NCBI RefSeq assembly: GCF_900099905.1
Contig: NZ_FNEE01000018.1
Span: 62,001 to 126,000, forward strand
DNA from: Mesorhizobium muleiense
GTDB taxonomy: Bacteria; Pseudomonadota; Alphaproteobacteria; Rhizobiales; Rhizobiaceae
Length of the DNA: 64,000 nucleotides
Direction: 5' to 3'
Each line of letters opens with the position of its first letter. Positions within the stretch are counted from its first letter, which is position 1. Shown here one piece after another: positions 34,594-44,302 of the stretch. The notes under the pieces are model-generated. The model made no database searches and was not told the DNA's origin. It saw nothing but the letters and a program-made list of their open reading frames with translations. Made by a program: the position numbers and the translations under genes.

Positions 34594-35941
34594 TCAGTGG
34601 AAATAGCCCTGACCGCGGATGGTTGCCGTGGCGCGCAGGGATTGGTGGTCGGGCGTCTCGTCGAGGAAAGCGCGTTCAGGCCGTTCTTGAGGATCGAGCG
34701 GATCGAGGCGACGGAGCGCGCCTGGATAAGGATGCTGCTTGGCAGGCTGCATCAACGCGCTTGTTGCCGTAGCTTTTGGTCAGCGCCAGGATGCCGAGAC
34801 AGGTGCGAAAGCCCTGTTCGGGATGCAGCCGGTCAGCGATGACGGCATGGAAGACGGCGGCGGTGGCAGGACCGATCTTTCGCCGGCCGCGATCAGTCCC
34901 CGGCGTCCACTCGCTGTTAGCGGCGATGCGCGCTCGGCATGTGATTGGTAAGGGCCGTATGGCGGCGCCGGTTGAGCGCTCGGGCGTTGGCTGGCGATCC
35001 GCTGCCCCATGTGGAAGATCTCGACGGTCTTGTCGGCGATACGCCGAGCTCGCGGATGAGGCAGTAGGGCGTGGAATACCAGTGGCCCTCGACCTTCGCG
35101 TGACAGTCGGGCGACGCGGCAATGCTTCCAGCGCGCAAACACGTATGGCTGATCCGGCAGTTCTCCCAGCTTCGGCCTGTCGATCTCCCGGCCAAGAGTT
35201 CGGCGCGGCTGGAGCCGAAGCCGCGCATCCGGCGGGGGTTGAGTTCGGGGACGAGCAGCGGATGGCGGCGTCCAGCCCGGCCAGGGAAAAGAAGCGCTGG
35301 TTGCGCAGCCGCGCCAAGACCCAGCGCTGGGCAATTTGCACGGCGACCTCGACTTTGCCTTATGTTTGGGGAGTCTCGGCCTGGTTGCGAGAACTGCGGT
35401 GCTGTAATGGCTCGCCATCTCCGCATTGCTCCGGTGAGACCTGGGGCGTAGCGGCGGGGTTGGTGACGGCGGCCTTGAGATACGCAGACCACGAACTTCG
35501 GCACGCCATCTAGAAACCGGATCAGGTTGATATGAAGGCCGATCCAGTCGGGCAGGCTCTCGCTCGGGCACGCCTCGGCGTAGATATAATTAGACGCGCC
35601 TAGCGCTGCGACGAACAGCTTCATGGGACGCGCTTCGCCGGTGACGGGTTCGAAGATGTCGCTGGTGTCGCCGGCGAAATCGACTAAAATCTTCTCGCCG
35701 CCCAAGTGCGTCTGGCGCATCGTCGGGCGCGCGGGCCTTACCAAGCCTCGAGGGTCGTACAAGTGTAGCCAAACCCTGTAGCAGCACCCATTACGCTGCG
35801 GCGGCGCAACTTCCTCTCCACATAGCTCCAATCGGGCACCGAGTTTTGTGCGTCAAGTTCTTGTGTGGATGCCAGCCATTTTGCAAGGAAGAACCTGAAG
35901 CATTGGACGTGTGATCGAGTGCGGTTTTGCGGCCGTTCCAT
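34594..35941 (-). pseudogene. IS21 IstA, degenerate, N-terminus lost
   Basis: Consecutive conserved segments in several frames: GVWLHLYDPRGL-type start, GGEKILVDFAGDTSDIFEPV, AALGASNYIYAEACPSESLP, DWIGLHINLIRFLDGVPKFV, GFGSSRAEL, CHAKVEGHWYSTPYCLIREL, GNKRVDAACQAA and QSLRATATIRGQGYFH ending at TGA 34594. At least five frame changes. Organised with the istB at 33856 as one IS21 relic. Confidence 0.75.
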
Positions 35942-36116
35942 GTGCCGCGGGCCGGTATGGTGATGCGCGGATCAGGTCCAAATCAGCAAAGCGAGCTTGC
36001 GTGGGCTCTCAACTTGACTCTGGTTTTCCTGACCCCGATCTGATCGATCATTTGCCCATGCAGTTCACGCCTTCCTCACATCTCCGACGTCCCGGTCTCA
36101 GGTGCGTTGTTGCAAA

Positions 36117-37145
36117 TCACGCAGGCAACGTCGCCGGATTCCGGTAGTCCTCCTGTTTCGTCAGCATGGCCCAGATGCCACGCGCCATCTTGTTGGCCAG
36201 CGCGATTGCCACCAGCATGCGCGGTTTCTTCAACATCAAGCGGGCAAGCCAGGAACCGTCGGGCGCGCGCCTCCGAGACGCCCATCGAACCACAGCCATG
36301 GCGCCGATGATGAGCAACCGCCGAATATCTCGCTGGCCCATCTTCGATATCTTCCCTAATCGTTGCTTGCCGCCGCTCGACTTCTGCCGAGGGACCAGCC
36401 CGAGCCAGGCGGCGAAATCGCGACCGCACTTGAAAGCCTCCATCGGCGGCGCAAAGGTTTCAATGGCAAGGGCAGCGATAGGGCCGACACCGGGCATGGT
36501 TTGCAACCGCCGAGATGTTGCAGCTTGCTTGGACAGCGTGTCCATCGTCTTCTTCAATGCCGCGAGCCGGCTGCTCAACTGGTCGATTTGGTCAAGGAGA
36601 GCGCTGCAGATGTCGCGGACCAGATCCGGCAGGTCTGCGCTCTCGTCCTCGACGATCTCTGCCAGACGTGGCAGGTGGCCGATGCCTTGCGGAGCAACAT
36701 AACCGAACTCATAGAGGTGCGCGCGCAGCGCATTCACCAATTCGGTTCGCTGATTCACGAACTGCTCTCTGGTGCGAAACACGATAGCCCGGGACTGCTG
36801 CTCCTTGGTCTTCGGTTCGACAAAGCGCATTGTCGGTCGTTGCGCTGCTTCGACGATCGCCTCCGCATCTGCGACGTCGTTCTTCTGCCGCTTGACGAAC
36901 GGTTTGACATAGGCCGGGGCAATCAGTCTTGGCTCATGGCCAAGCCGAGCCATCTGACGGGCCCAGTAGTGCGAGCTGCCGCACGCTTCCATCGCCACGA
37001 CACATGCCGGTTGACTCGCCATGAACTTGCAAAACTGCAGGCGCGACAGCTTCTTGCGGAACACAACCGATCCATCAGCTGCCGCCCCGTGCAGCTGAAA
37101 GACGTTCTTTGCCAGATCGACCCCAATGATGGTAACCTTTTCCAT
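36117..37145 (-). CDS. IS110-family transposase, intact
   Basis: 342 residues. DEDD-type catalytic residues are all in place: IIGVDLAKNVFQLHG (Asp), VVAMEACGSSHYWARQM (Glu), RQKNDVADAEAIVEA (Asp pair). The C-terminal transposase_20 region has LQTMPGVGPIAALAIETF, FAAWLGLVPRQKSSGGK and the serine-bearing IIGAMAVVRWAS. IS110 elements lack inverted repeats, so the element limits cannot be set. The only full-length IS110 gene in the window; a related but broken copy is at 53420-54576. Confidence 0.9.
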   Translation of the reverse strand: MEKVTIIGVDLAKNVFQLHGAAADGSVVFRKKLSRLQFCKFMASQPACVVAMEACGSSHYWARQMARLGHEPRLIAPAYVKPFVKRQKNDVADAEAIVEAAQRPTMRFVEPKTKEQQSRAIVFRTREQFVNQRTELVNALRAHLYEFGYVAPQGIGHLPRLAEIVEDESADLPDLVRDICSALLDQIDQLSSRLAALKKTMDTLSKQAATSRRLQTMPGVGPIAALAIETFAPPMEAFKCGRDFAAWLGLVPRQKSSGGKQRLGKISKMGQRDIRRLLIIGAMAVVRWASRRRAPDGSWLARLMLKKPRMLVAIALANKMARGIWAMLTKQEDYRNPATLPA

Positions 37146-37324
37146 CGATGCCTGCCTCTCCTTTGCGTGGCGCTAACACCACAAACTTTGGCACATTGCG
37201 ATGCCGTCGGAGAAGGCTGGCATCCACCCCATCAGCAAAAATGGCGTGGCATTCAGCGGTGACGTTGGCGTGTCCGCCGCGCAGCCCCCGTGTTTAGCGG
37301 AGCGGCGGACATGGCGGCCGCGTC

Positions 37325-38523
37325 TCAGGCGGCCAGTGCCCTCAGGTTCTCCTTCTTGTGCTCGCGCAGATGATCCGTGTTGAGGTAGCGGGTCGCCTCG
37401 AGCCAGTTCTCGTGGATCTCCACCGCCAATGCCCGAACCAGCCGCAAACAGCTCTGCGGGTTGGGGAAGATGCGAACGACCAGGGTGCGCCGCTTGATCT
37501 CCTGGTTCAGCCGCTCCAGCATGTTCGTCGACTTCATGTGCTTGTGATGCGGCAGCGGCAGCCGATAGAAGCTCAGCGTCTCCTCGATGTTGTTCTCCAC
37601 CCAATCCACCAGCTTCGGGTATTTGGCCTGCCATTTGGCGATCCACTGCGCCAGGTCGCGCTTGACCTCGGCTAGGTCGCGCCGGTCATAGAACCATCTG
37701 AGCTCCATCAGGCAGTCGTCATCGACCTTGCGCGGCACATAATCGAGCGCGTTTCTGAGGAAGTGCACGTAACAGCGCTGCCAGACTGCCTCGGGCAGGA
37801 CTTCCCGGATCGCTGCCCTGAGCCCCGGATGGTCGTCGGAGACGACAAACTCGACGCCGGCAAGTCCGCGCTGCTTGAGCCCTGCCACGAACGCGCGCCA
37901 GCTCGAATGGCTTTCCCGGTTGGCCAGTTCGACACCGAGCACCTGGCGCCGGCCCTCCCAGTCGACCCCGATCGCCACCAGCACCGCCTGGCTGGCGATC
38001 ACGCCGGCTTCGCGCGCCCGCTCATAGCGCGCATCCAGAATGAGGTACGGGTAAGGTTCGGCAAGCCGCTGCTCAAAGAACGCCTTCAGGGCTTCATCCA
38101 GCCGCGCCGTCGCCTAGCTTACCGTCGAGGCCGAGAAGGAATGGCCGCACAGCTCCTCGGTGATCGCCTTCACCTTGCGCGTCGACACGCCTTGCACGTA
38201 CATCTCGACCAGCGCCGATACCAGTGCCTTCTCCGAGCGCTGATAACGCTCAAACAACTCCCTCGAGAACCGGCCGGCCCGATCTTGCGGAGCCCGAAGC
38301 TCCAGCACGCTAACCCGCGTCACAAGCTTGCGTTCGTAATAGCCGGACCGGTAACCAACCCGCTCCGTCGTCCGCTCGCCTTTCTCGGCCCCGATCGCCT
38401 CGTCATCTCGGCTTCCAAAGCCTCCTGCACGACAGTCTGCAAAACTCTGCGAAAGCCGTCCTCATCCGACAACAGCAACGCTTTCAACTCGCCTCTGTTC
38501 AGTCTAACGTCGCGCTTGGTCAT
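37325..38523 (-). pseudogene. IS256-family transposase, interrupted
   Basis: Three successive open pieces give one IS256 protein: RGELKALLLSDEDGFRRVLQ, TVVQEALEAEM (start ATG 38523); then VSVLELRAPQDRAGRFSREL, FERYQRSEKALVSALVEMYV, STRKVKAITEELCG up to a TAG at about 38114; then YPYLILDARYERAREAGVI, GVEFVVSDDHPGLRAAIREV, WQRCYVHFLRNAL and STNMLERLNQEIKRRTLVVR to the stop at 37325. One frameshift and one nonsense codon separate them. DDE residues present but split. Confidence 0.85.
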
Positions 38524-38599
38524 GGCACTTACCCTTCCACGGGAATCGGTGATCGCAACGTCACCAGCGTGCCATGGCCGCCCCTCGCCTCAGAGTAAG

Positions 38600-38895
38600 G
38601 GCTGTTCTCTCTCCAGAGCTTTTTGCAGAACCTTCAGGACACTATCGGGCACCGGCCGCCCGGGGCTTTGCGGGCCTGGGAAGAGCAGCAGCTCAAGGCC
38701 TTCGTCATCCCATCCCCGGGCAGTGGCCAGCTCATCCCGGGGAGACGGGTCCGCCGCAGATAACCATGCACAACGCCATTGCTCACCCGAGCGTGTGCGC
38801 GATAGCGCGTGACTTATATGTAAAGCTTCTCTTCCGGCGCATCGACAATCAGGGGGTTGGCATCCGGCTTCCTCGTTTTGAAACGAGGCATCCTG
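38600..38895 (-). pseudogene. IS21-family IstA N-terminal fragment
   Basis: ATG at about 38895 (MPRFKTRK) is the typical start of IS408-like IstA; farther on, VHGYLRRTRLPGMSWPLPG and LELLLFP in changing frames match its HTH-linker region. Contains a stop after about 25 codons. Cut off near 38600 close to the IS256 relic. Confidence 0.55.
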
Positions 38896-38939
38896 TAGAC
38901 TGGCTGAGTTGTCGGCCGAAGCGTCCCACACCTCCAAAA

Positions 38940-39042
38940 AGGTGCTCACGATCACCTGAAATCGCTGCTCACGATCGTCTGAAATCGTTGCTCACGATCC
39001 CGAGAAATCCGTGCACACGATCGCCTGAAATACGCAATTTGG
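38940..39042. repeat. IS21 terminal multiple repeats
   Basis: Four imperfect tandem copies of a ~22-26 bp unit, consensus TGCTCACGATCGCCTGAAAT. They lie upstream of the istA start at 38895 as in IS408-like IS21 elements, where they are transposase-binding sites. Confidence 0.75.
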
Positions 39043-39339
39043 AGGACGCTAGGCTGATGGTGATATCGACTCCATTATACATGTTTGCGAGAGTTCGCAG
39101 GCACATGGTTGGAGTTGGATGTTCGTCAGAACCCGCCGGCAAAAATGAATGTCCTTCGATCTCCTTGTCGAGCAGGTCGGGCTCGATGCATGCTGCGTGT
39201 TCCGTGGTGGCGGGCAGCGATTTCGGAGGAGGATGGGCGCGCATTTCGCTCGATGATGGGCAGCATTCTTGCGGGACCATAGGCGGGTCTGGTCAGCAGA
39301 CCAGCGATAGAAGCCGTTTCTGGATGAGGGAGCTGGCGA

Positions 39340-39573
39340 GATGCCGACGGAGAAGATCTACATCGACTTCGCCGGGAACACGGTCGACGTGATCGACGCG
39401 ATGACAGGCGAAGCGCGGGCGATGAAGCTATGAAGCTGTTCGCTGCAGCGATGGAGGCCTCGAACCACACCTCTGCCGAGGCCGTCGCCACCGAGGAGCT
39501 GGAGGACTGGACCGGCGCCCAAGTCCGGGGGCGTGCCGATGGTGAAGGCTGCATCCTCACAAGCCTGCCGTAG
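39340..39573 (+). pseudogene. IS21 IstA internal fragment
   Basis: Plus-strand EKIYIDFAGNTVDVIDAMTG, EARAMKL, stop, then KLFAAAMEASNHTSAEAVAT, EELEDWTGAQV matches the DDE core of IstA (consensus DYAGDTV... ASNYTYAEA...). About 78 codons with one nonsense codon; belongs to a different IS21 copy from the minus-strand fragment next door. Confidence 0.65.
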
Positions 39574-39663
39574 CGCGGCTGGTGGTGCGGTCCAGACCTT
39601 GAGCGGCAACCTGGCGGCCCGACCGTTCCGTCTTCTCTGCAAGCTCGAAGCGCCTGATGACCG

Positions 39664-40662
39664 TCACTGATTTACCGGTCGTGCAACGAGCGCCACTGCT
39701 TCGTTCATCTCGACATAAGCGCCGGATCGAATGGCATACACGATGGATGTCCCAAGCGCGCGGATAGCAATGACATCGGCAGTCAGCGAATCCATCGGAT
39801 ACAAGGCGCCAATAATATCTCCGTGCTTCACTTGGTCCAATACCGAGCAGCGAGGTTCAAAGATGCCGCGTGCAGGCGATTTTAGCTCGTCGGATGAGCG
39901 CCGCGTTTCGAATGTCTGCGTAACCTTCTGTTGGCGGAAGGTCGGATACTCGGGCTTTCCCTCGACGAGTCCGAGCGCGATGAGTGCGTTGCGCAATCCA
40001 GCTTCGTAGAGCGCGATCGCGTCGAAGCTGACCGTGCCGCCGCCGAATTCAGCGCAAACGAACACCTTGCCCTGGTTTTGGGCCAAAGTATCAAACATTC
40101 CCGGCGAACCTGGATGTTCCCAAACCAACGTCATGGGCAGCTTGAACGCTTCTGCCATTTGGAGCGTCTTGGCCATCAGAACGGGATCAGCAATTGGGTG
40201 CGTCGTGCTCGACGGGGAGAAATCCCAGTTTAGTCCAAAGCTGTGCAGATCGAAGACAGTGTCGGTCCATGGCAATAACACACGCGCAACCGCATCCGCG
40301 ATCCGTTCGGTTACTGATCCGTCGCTGCGGCCCGGAAAAACTCGATTGAGATTTAAACCATCGATCGGCGTATTGCGGCTGCATGCCTTTACGGCTGGTG
40401 GATTGAGCATCGGCGCGATTACAACTCTTCCACAAACTTGCGCTTCGGGAAGCCACTCGAGAAGTCGTCGCGCAACAATCGGCCCTTCCAATTCATCGCC
40501 GTGACATCCGGCAGTGATCAGGAGCCGTGGTCCCTCGCCTTTGTTGAGACTGACGACCGGAAGTGAAAGAGCTTCGCAATCGGCGCCTTCTGGGACAACA
40601 AGATGTCCGTTGCTCATGCCGGGCTTTTCGAGATCAAACGTAAGGTGTGGTGCTTCGCTCAT
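39664..40662 (-). CDS. succinylglutamate desuccinylase/aspartoacylase-family zinc deacylase
   Basis: 332 residues from ATG 40662 (AAGGAA upstream); the in-frame ATG at 40707 adds residues without similarity. Zinc ligands: TAGCHGDELEGPIVARRLL (His, Glu) and TDTVFDLHSFGLNWDF (His); also APMLNPPAVKACSRNTPIDG then LNLNRVFPGR, and AEFGGGTVSFDAIALYE with the catalytic Glu. Related enzymes remove acyl groups from amino acids (N-acetyl-diaminobutyrate, N-acyl-aspartate, succinylglutamate). Downstream of a CapA-like gene and a peptide importer on the same strand, so it may deacylate an imported acylated amino acid or peptide (inference). Confidence 0.82.
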   Translation of the reverse strand: MSEAPHLTFDLEKPGMSNGHLVVPEGADCEALSLPVVSLNKGEGPRLLITAGCHGDELEGPIVARRLLEWLPEAQVCGRVVIAPMLNPPAVKACSRNTPIDGLNLNRVFPGRSDGSVTERIADAVARVLLPWTDTVFDLHSFGLNWDFSPSSTTHPIADPVLMAKTLQMAEAFKLPMTLVWEHPGSPGMFDTLAQNQGKVFVCAEFGGGTVSFDAIALYEAGLRNALIALGLVEGKPEYPTFRQQKVTQTFETRRSSDELKSPARGIFEPRCSVLDQVKHGDIIGALYPMDSLTADVIAIRALGTSIVYAIRSGAYVEMNEAVALVARPVNQ

Positions 40663-40833
40663 TGCGGAGATTTCCTTGAATTCGAAGTACGAGATTATGG
40701 TCGCCAATTCCGGTCAGCTTTGGCATTTGCGTGCATTGCGCCACGCGTTCAATCGTGGAGGTGGGTTGCCCGCACATCGCAAGCAAAATCCAAAGTGCCT
40801 CGCGGGCTGTAATTGGGGCCTAGAGATAAGTTA

Positions 40834-42192
40834 TTATGATGCTCCAAGCCTCAGCCTTATCACACCAACATCGTTCTCGATGGCAATCTCGGTCCCAAAC
40901 GGCTCGGAGAGCTTCTGTAGACGCTCCAGAATGGTCTTCGCTTGCTCCTGATTGACTAAACGTGGGACCCCGCGATCGGCAAATCTCCTCAACCGACCGA
41001 GTTCAATCGGATATAGCCGCAATTCGGCAAGCTGGTTCTGCTTGAATCGGCTCCGCGCCGCGATGCTTTCCCAAAAGACCGGGTCTGAATAACTGGCCAT
41101 TTCCGCGATCTTGACCTCGGCATCCGTGTGTACCCGAGGGTCCTTGGCGTAGTCGCCGAACATTTCGGCACCCGCAGGGGTACCCAAGTCATCCTGGAAA
41201 AAATTTCCGAGGCTATAAAAGATCGGGCGGCCCTTAAATATCTCGATGCCTCTCAATTGATGAGGTCCATGGCCAATGTATGCGTCGGCCCCGGCATCGA
41301 TCAGCCCATGAGCAAAGGATCGTTCGTAATCCGGCGGCTCGTCGCTCCAGTTACCAGGCTCGTGACAGTGGTTCGCGACGATGCAAAAATCGGAGAACTG
41401 CTTGCCCCGCCGGACATTTCGTAGAATGTCGGCAACATCGCGTGAGTCTGGTTCGAAACTGTATCCGACCTTGTCGCCAGCCTTGTATGTTGTTCCGGCG
41501 AGCACGACCGTAACCGGATCTTCCCGGAAGGGGATGTCGCTAGGCAAGGCAGAACTTATTAGCCTCACATTTTGGAGCATTTCGGGCGAAACCACGATGG
41601 CTTGCGCTAAACGAAGGGCGTTCAGTCCTGGTCGTCCTGGGGCCTCACCAGCAGGATCGCCCGCGCGGGCCATCGGTTTGAATGTTGAAGCACATGATAG
41701 CAACGCCACACGGCCACGTGTGGTCTCGAAGAAGCGCGCGGCGCCGGCTTGTGCGAGATTCTCTCCCACCCCTGCATGGATAATCCCGTTTTGATCTAGC
41801 ACTCGGCTGGTCTCGCGCATGCCTTCAACGCCCCAGTCAAATGAATGGTTGTTTGCGCGGCCGAGGATGTTGAATCCCATCGCCTTCAAATCTTGGCCAA
41901 CCTCTGGCAAGCTGAGGTGATACGCACCGCCGTATTCAGCCTGCGGGTGTCCATTGAACGATCGGATATCGAAGGCATTGACCTCCAGGTTGCCAAAAGT
42001 GGTGTCAGCATCGCGAAGGATCCTGACGACCTCGCCGAAGCCAGAATCCTGAGATTTGGTCACTGCTCGTGATACGATGAGGTCGCCGACTGCCACCATC
42101 GTGAAGCCGTCCGCCACGTTCGTTGAAATCGACCCGATCACATCATAGCCGGGTGCCCCGTCGACCGGATGACCAGCGTTCTCGTTGCTCAT
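40834..42192 (-). CDS. CapA-family (poly-gamma-glutamate-associated) metallophosphatase-fold protein
   Basis: 452 residues. CapA/PgsA signature: FTMVAVGDLIVSRAV, TTFGNLEVNAFD, MGFNILGRANNHSFDWGVEG, IHAGVGENLAQA, CIVANHCHEPGNW, AYIGHGPHQLRGIEI, PIFYSLGNFFQDDLGTP. No signal peptide or membrane anchor at the N-terminus, unlike capsule-assembly CapA. In this setting (80 bp after an oligopeptide ABC ATPase gene and before a deacylase) a soluble role on a gamma-glutamyl or similar peptide substrate is more likely than capsule synthesis. Starts at ATG 42192. Confidence 0.82.
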   Translation of the reverse strand: MSNENAGHPVDGAPGYDVIGSISTNVADGFTMVAVGDLIVSRAVTKSQDSGFGEVVRILRDADTTFGNLEVNAFDIRSFNGHPQAEYGGAYHLSLPEVGQDLKAMGFNILGRANNHSFDWGVEGMRETSRVLDQNGIIHAGVGENLAQAGAARFFETTRGRVALLSCASTFKPMARAGDPAGEAPGRPGLNALRLAQAIVVSPEMLQNVRLISSALPSDIPFREDPVTVVLAGTTYKAGDKVGYSFEPDSRDVADILRNVRRGKQFSDFCIVANHCHEPGNWSDEPPDYERSFAHGLIDAGADAYIGHGPHQLRGIEIFKGRPIFYSLGNFFQDDLGTPAGAEMFGDYAKDPRVHTDAEVKIAEMASYSDPVFWESIAARSRFKQNQLAELRLYPIELGRLRRFADRGVPRLVNQEQAKTILERLQKLSEPFGTEIAIENDVGVIRLRLGAS

Positions 42193-42272
42193 AGATTTCT
42201 CCTCGTCTCGCTTCGTCCTGCCGTACTTGGCATGATGTTCCGTGTTCGTGTCGGCGGTGCCAAGTCGAGTGG

Positions 42273-43298
42273 CTATGCGACGGGAGTGAGCGAAGAATTA
42301 GCCACCGCGGGCGCCGGCATGCCCATGGCCGGAGCGCGCACATGGCAGGCCACAACGCGCCCGTCTGCCATTGGCACCAAAGGCGGTACCTCGATGTGGC
42401 ACCGCTCGATGGCCAGTGGGCAGCGCGGATGAAACGCGCACCCGCTCGGAGGGTTGATGGGGCTCGGCACCTCGCCCTCTACGGGTACCTCTAGCCGAGC
42501 TCGGGTGGGATCCGGCACCGGAGCCGCCGCGACCAGCGCCTCGGTGTAGGGATGGACCGGTTTCGCAAAGAGCGCCTCGCTCGGGGCAAGCTCTACGATC
42601 CGCCCCAAATACATGACGGCAACGCGATGCGCGATATGCTCCACGACCCCAAGGTCATGTGAGATGAAGACGAAGGCGATGCCCATCTGCTGCTGGAGTT
42701 CCAGAAGCAGATTCAGGATCTGAGCCTGCACGGACACATCAAGGGCTGACACCGCTTCGTCGGCAATAATCAGCGAAGGGTTGAGCGCCAGAGCGCGTGC
42801 AATGCCGAGCCGCTGCCGCTGACCGCCCGACAATTCGGATGGCAGCCTGTGCATCATCTCAGGTGACATTCCGACTTTTCGCAGAAGGTCTGCAGCGAGG
42901 GCCTGGCGCTGCTTCCTGCTGAGGCGCTCAAAATTCTCGACTGGTTCGGTGATGATCTGTCCGGCGGTCAGGCGCCGGTTCAACGACGAGTAAGGATCCT
43001 GAAAGACCATCTGCATCCGACGGCGCCATGCGTGAAGGGCATCCTTCTTGAGGCTTGCAATGTCGGTCCCGTCGATCAGCACGCGCCCGCCCGTGGGCTC
43101 GACGAGCCGCATCAGGAGCCGCGCCACGGTGGACTTGCCGCAGCCGGATTCACCGACGATGCAGAGCGTCTCGCCCGCCTCGACGCAAAAGGATACATCC
43201 TCCACCGCCCGGATCACCGGAATGCTTTTCTTGAAGATTCCCGAGCCAAGCGGATAGTGCTTGGTCAGATTCTCGACTTTCAGCAGAGGACCGTTCAT
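42273..43298 (-). CDS. peptide ABC transporter ATP-binding protein (DppF/OppF type), system 1
   Basis: About 341 residues from ATG 43298 (NGPLLKVENLTKHYPLG), which overlaps the upstream stop as ATGA; the frame's earlier start at 43328 lies inside that gene. Walker A GESGCGKST, Q-loop MVFQDPYSSLNRR, signature LSGGQRQRLG, Walker B LIIADEAVSALD, H-loop FISHDLG, and the oligopeptide C-terminal cysteine region (GCAFHPRCP...C) that binds a Fe-S cluster in relatives. Intact although its partner genes are frameshifted. Confidence 0.9.
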   Translation of the reverse strand: MNGPLLKVENLTKHYPLGSGIFKKSIPVIRAVEDVSFCVEAGETLCIVGESGCGKSTVARLLMRLVEPTGGRVLIDGTDIASLKKDALHAWRRRMQMVFQDPYSSLNRRLTAGQIITEPVENFERLSRKQRQALAADLLRKVGMSPEMMHRLPSELSGGQRQRLGIARALALNPSLIIADEAVSALDVSVQAQILNLLLELQQQMGIAFVFISHDLGVVEHIAHRVAVMYLGRIVELAPSEALFAKPVHPYTEALVAAAPVPDPTRARLEVPVEGEVPSPINPPSGCAFHPRCPLAIERCHIEVPPLVPMADGRVVACHVRAPAMGMPAPAVANSSLTPVA

Positions 43299-44301
43299 GC
43301 GCCCATCACCTCTTCGGCGCGCCAACAAGCTGCGGCGTGGCTTGACCCGACATCACGCAGGGCGGGCGTCTTGTCGCGGCAAATGTCGATCGCGACCGGG
43401 CAGCGAGGCGCAAAGCTGCAGCCGACAATGGGCTCGCGCAGGCTTGGAACAATGCCGGGAATTTCCGGAAGGCGGCGCTGTCGGCCGCGCCGCCGGTCAG
43501 GCACCGATCGCATGAGGCCCTGAGTGTAGGGATGCGCCGGTCGCGCAAACAAATCGATGACGTTCGCTTGTTCTACGATCCGGCCAGCATACATCACGAT
43601 CACCCGTTGGCATGTCTCGGCGACAACGCCCAGATCATGCGTGATGAACATCACGGCCGTTCCCGTGCGCTCTTTCAGATCGACGATGAGCCGCAGGATC
43701 TGCGCCTGGATGGTGACGTCAAGCGCTGTCGTCGGCTCGTCGGCAATCAACAGTTCCGGTGAGCAGGCAAGAGCCATAGCGATCATGGCGAGCTGGCGCA
43801 TGCCGCCCGACATTTCATGCGGATAGTTGTTGACGCGACGCTCGGGGTCGGCGATGCGGACGAGACGCAGCATCTCCTCGGCTTTTGCCATCGCGACCGA
43901 TCGGGACGCTTTTGTGTGGATCTGCACCGCCTCTGCGATCTGGCGGCCAACCGTATAGACCGGATTCAGGCTGGTCATCGGGTCCTGGAAGATCATGGCG
44001 ATCTGGTCGCCACGGATCTGTCGCATCTCGCGGTCGGACAGTCAAGCAGGTTGCGCCCGCGAAAGCGCACCTCGCCGCGGACGGTCCTGGCGGTCAGTTT
44101 AGGCAGGAGCCGAAGGATGGAGAGAGCGGTGACGCTCTTTCCGCACCCGGATTCGCCGACGACGCCGAGCGTTTCGCCTTTCATCACCTGGAAGCTGACG
44201 CCGCCGAGGGCGCGGGTGACGCTTTCTTCGCCGTAAAAGTGCGTCTCAAGGTCTCGAACGTCGAGAAGCACGTCGTTGCCTGCCGTTTGATGCATCTGCA
44301 T
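43295..44301 (-). pseudogene. peptide ABC transporter ATP-binding protein (DppD/OppD type), system 1, frameshifted
   Basis: Start ATG 44301 (MQMHQTAG), two bases after the permease stop. Walker A GESGCGKSVTALSILRLL is in the first frame up to GRNLLD; loss of one C near 44040 shifts the frame, and the protein resumes as MRQIRGDQIAMIFQDPMTSL, MSGGMRQLAMIAMA, LLIADEPTTALD, FITHDLGVVAE. Both halves are well conserved, so the lesion is recent or a sequence error. Confidence 0.88.
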
Positions 44302-44302
44302 G

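Noticed and set aside
37185..37205. TGGCAC followed by TTGC near IS110/IS256
   Set aside because: Spacing between GG and GC is not ten bases and it lies in IS DNA.
37763..38812. 349-codon open frame on the plus strand
   Set aside because: Antisense to the IS256 transposase, which has clear conserved motifs on the minus strand.
38940..39042. Possible CRISPR-like or iteron array
   Set aside because: Units are nearly contiguous without unique spacers and lie at an istA start, so they are IS21 terminal repeats.
39055..39330. Possible small gene between IS21 scraps
   Set aside because: Frames on both strands show no recognisable family; likely IS debris.
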